Below, one piece after another: positions 6,168-7,073 of a stretch of DNA of 7,073 nt. The stretch comes from an uncultured Lachnospiraceae bacterium. Lineage in GTDB: Bacteria; Bacillota; Clostridia; Lachnospirales; Lachnospiraceae. Numbering within the stretch: the first letter of the stretch is position 1; every line of letters begins with the position of its first letter. The DNA is taken from the NCBI GenBank assembly GCA_910577115.1, contig CAJTMC010000089.1, positions 1-7,073 of the forward strand, written 5' to 3'. The notes under the pieces were generated by a model. It ran no database searches. It had not been told where the DNA came from and saw only the letters and a program-made list of their open reading frames with translations. Made by a program: the position numbers and the translations under genes.

Positions 6168-6196
6168 ATTATACTTCGTTTCTCCGAAGAAAGCAA
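6168..6196 (-). promoter_or_regulatory. Promoter of the HTH-regulator-kinase operon
   Basis: Minus strand: -35 TTGCTT (6196-6191), exactly 17 bases of spacer, and -10 TATAAT (6173-6168). The transcript would start near 6161 and reach GGAGG and the ATG at 6148 within a few bases. The spacer contains the small palindromes TTTCT/AGAAA and CTTCG/CGAAG, so it may be controlled by a bound protein. Confidence 0.75.
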
Positions 6197-6209
6197 GTTC
6201 GCAAGCAAT

Positions 6210-6229
6210 GCAATCTTCCGTAAGATTGC
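6210..6229. repeat. 8-bp perfect palindrome with CCGT loop
   Basis: GCAATCTT at 6210-6217 and AAGATTGC at 6222-6229 are exact inverted repeats. No T run follows on either strand, so it is not a terminator. It lies just upstream of the -35 of the HTH gene promoter, next to two GCAAG direct repeats (6193-6205), and could be an operator or part of an oriT. Confidence 0.65.
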
Positions 6230-6231
6230 GT

Positions 6232-6269
6232 ATTTAGCAGAAATCCCGTACCCGGAATTTCTGCTAAAT
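6232..6269. repeat. 13-bp perfect inverted repeat (cruciform-capable)
   Basis: ATTTAGCAGAAAT at 6232-6244 is the exact inverted complement of 6257-6269. Three further pairs form inside (6246-6248 with 6253-6255) after one mismatch, giving 16 pairs with a 4-base loop. There is no T tract. It sits between the relaxase fragment and the HTH gene, followed on the plus strand by CTTGTTGGTGACATATCCCC. Long palindromes beside a candidate nick site are characteristic of oriT regions of relaxase-bearing elements. That role is inferred. Confidence 0.65.
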
Positions 6270-6303
6270 GCTTGTTGGTGACATATCCCCAAACCCCTGA
6301 GAT

Positions 6304-6342
6304 CATTGCCGTTGGCAATGGCTGCGCGTTCCGTTGGAACGC
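6304..6342. repeat. Twin 7-bp palindromes with identical GTT loops
   Basis: CATTGCC-GTT-GGCAATG (6304-6320) and GCGTTCC-GTT-GGAACGC (6326-6342) are perfect hairpins sharing the core CCGTTGG. Their centres are 22 bases apart, about two helical turns. Same loop, similar stem and phased spacing suggest a protein-binding pair rather than chance, for example an accessory oriT or plasmid-type operator. Confidence 0.6.
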
Positions 6343-6365
6343 TGAAAAACAAAAGCGGAGAGAAC

Positions 6366-6958
6366 CTATTGTCGTGATTTTTGCGATTCCCTCTGCGGTT
6401 CCCGCCCGGTGGGAATGTCCAGCAAATGCTCCACATTCGCCCGGACATTATGGAGCTCCTTCATATCAGCCCTGGCCTGCTTGTAAGAAGAATAGGCTTT
6501 CCGTTTCTGTTGATACCCTTCCACTCGTCATAGATGGGCTTGGTATCCCGGTAGAGGTCAACAAGATGAAGCAGTTCCTTCAACTCGTTCAGACGTTCAT
6601 GCTTTGCTTTCATGGACGTGTTGATGGCCTCGGCCCGCTCACCCTGGGCGGCGATATGGGCCTCCAAATCTTCCAGAGTGACGATGCCTCTCTCGGTCAG
6701 AAAATTGACGGCCTCGGCAAAATCTTTGAGGTTCCCAATCCTGGCGTTGCGGCTCCATGCTCCGGCGTTCCGGCCCTCATAGTAGTCGGTCAACAGGGCG
6801 GCAAGTGTCGGGGCCTGGGGCTGGCTCAATTCTTCTTTTATGGCCTTAATCCAATCTGTCAGGCCGGCGATTTTCTTCCGAATATCCCGCAGGATGTTGT
6901 TGGCCTTTTTTATGCGATACAGGAGATCACTGTGCTCTGTCGGTATACTCGTGACCAC
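6366..6958 (-). pseudogene. C-terminal fragment of a probable relaxase/mobilisation protein, frameshifted
   Basis: From about 6950 the minus strand encodes a helical, charged protein (LLYRIKKANNILRDIRKKIAG, then a LLTDYYEGRNAGAWSRNARI segment and a YDEWKGI motif) that resembles the C-terminal half of MobA/MobL-type relaxases of clostridial elements. The nominal start is a GTG at 6958 without a ribosome binding site, and the frame is closed by TAG shortly upstream, so the catalytic N-terminal half is missing. After YDEWKG near 6515-6524 this frame ends at 6461 with unlike sequence, while the neighbouring frame continues naturally as YQQKRKAYSSYKQARADMKE to TAG at 6368-6366. Loss of one base in the AAGGG run would explain it. 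The fragment is visibly richer in GC than the cargo. Family assignment is moderate; damage is well supported. Confidence 0.6.
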
Positions 6959-7073
6959 AATAAAAAGGCCACTGCAGAAAATCTGCTAAAGAAACTCCGT
7001 GAGCTTTCAGAGGATGACTGCAAGAAGTTGATCTGTGATATTCAAAGAAACTATCACCTGCCCTGGAAAGCAA
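6950..7073 (+). other. Unidentified plus-strand open frame running off the window
   Basis: Where the relaxase-like reading stops, the plus strand is open in the frame beginning near 6950 (YTRDHNKKATAENLLKKLRE, then a DDCKKLICDIQRNYHLPW segment) to the end of the window. Its composition is protein-like (helical, many K/E/L), in contrast with the minus strand here, which has stops. No start codon or ribosome binding site is seen, and the frame passes backwards into the relaxase region without a stop. It may be a gene remnant joined to the relaxase fragment. I do not recognise the family. Confidence 0.3.

Noticed and set aside
6149..6448. Long upstream extension of the HTH gene (total 171 codons)
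   Set aside because: It would translate through a TTGCTT-17-TATAAT promoter and the palindrome cluster; the ATG at 6148 has its own GGAGG and matches the normal family size.
6260..6990. Shared TCTGCTAAA at 6260-6268 and 6982-6990 as possible element ends or att sites
   Set aside because: A 9-base match in about 7 kb is expected by chance and neither copy has terminal-repeat context.
1..7073. CRISPR arrays, tRNA or rRNA genes, and insertion-sequence transposases
   Set aside because: No regularly spaced repeats, cloverleaf-forming sequence, rRNA motifs or transposase motifs were seen on either strand.

Overview
The window looks like part of an integrative/conjugative or mobilisable element from a low-to-mid GC Firmicute, probably a gut clostridium. 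The reasons are strong GGAGG ribosome binding sites, TATAAT-type promoters, a Tn916/Tn1549-style small sigma factor, an excisionase-like small HTH protein and a relaxase-like fragment. All real genes seen lie on the minus strand, so the biological reading order runs from high to low coordinates.

Layout in reading order. At about 6366-6958 is the C-terminal part of a probable relaxase/mobilisation protein, GC-rich, lacking its N-terminal half and carrying an apparent frameshift. Just upstream of it (about 6950-7073) the relaxase reading is lost and an unidentified plus-strand open frame runs off the window. At about 6174-6342 is a compact non-coding block of perfect palindromes, a candidate oriT or operator region, which merges into a good promoter. 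That promoter drives a 71-residue HTH protein (5933-6148). Its 3' end overlaps an OmpR-family response regulator (5290-5967), followed by an intramembrane-sensing histidine kinase (4272-5279). A separate promoter with a 12-bp inverted repeat (4189-4257) precedes a BceAB-type peptide-antibiotic ABC transporter: ATPase 3389-4156 and 10-TM permease 1411-3396, overlapping by 8 bases. An orphan winged-helix regulator (905-1210, with an out-of-frame 5' extension to 1386) follows, and an intrinsic terminator at 851-900 closes the cargo.

From about 760 down to 383 is a 5' leader with a TATAAT box, overlapping short frames and two tandem intrinsic terminators, an architecture like the attenuators that precede antibiotic-resistance genes. 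It leads into an RNA polymerase sigma-70-like protein (382 to beyond position 1), the kind of gene that in Tn916-like elements lies just before xis/int.

How the parts may work together (inference): the kinase and regulator sense flux or presence of a cell-wall-active peptide through the BceAB-type transporter and activate the transporter promoter. The regulator pair appears to ride on the element's own HTH-gene promoter. Transcription reaching the attenuator may gate the sigma factor and, through it, excision or transfer. The most unusual points are the fusion of cargo and element at the HTH/response-regulator overlap, the out-of-frame start of the orphan winged-helix gene, the two-terminator leader before the sigma gene and the palindrome cluster beside the broken relaxase.
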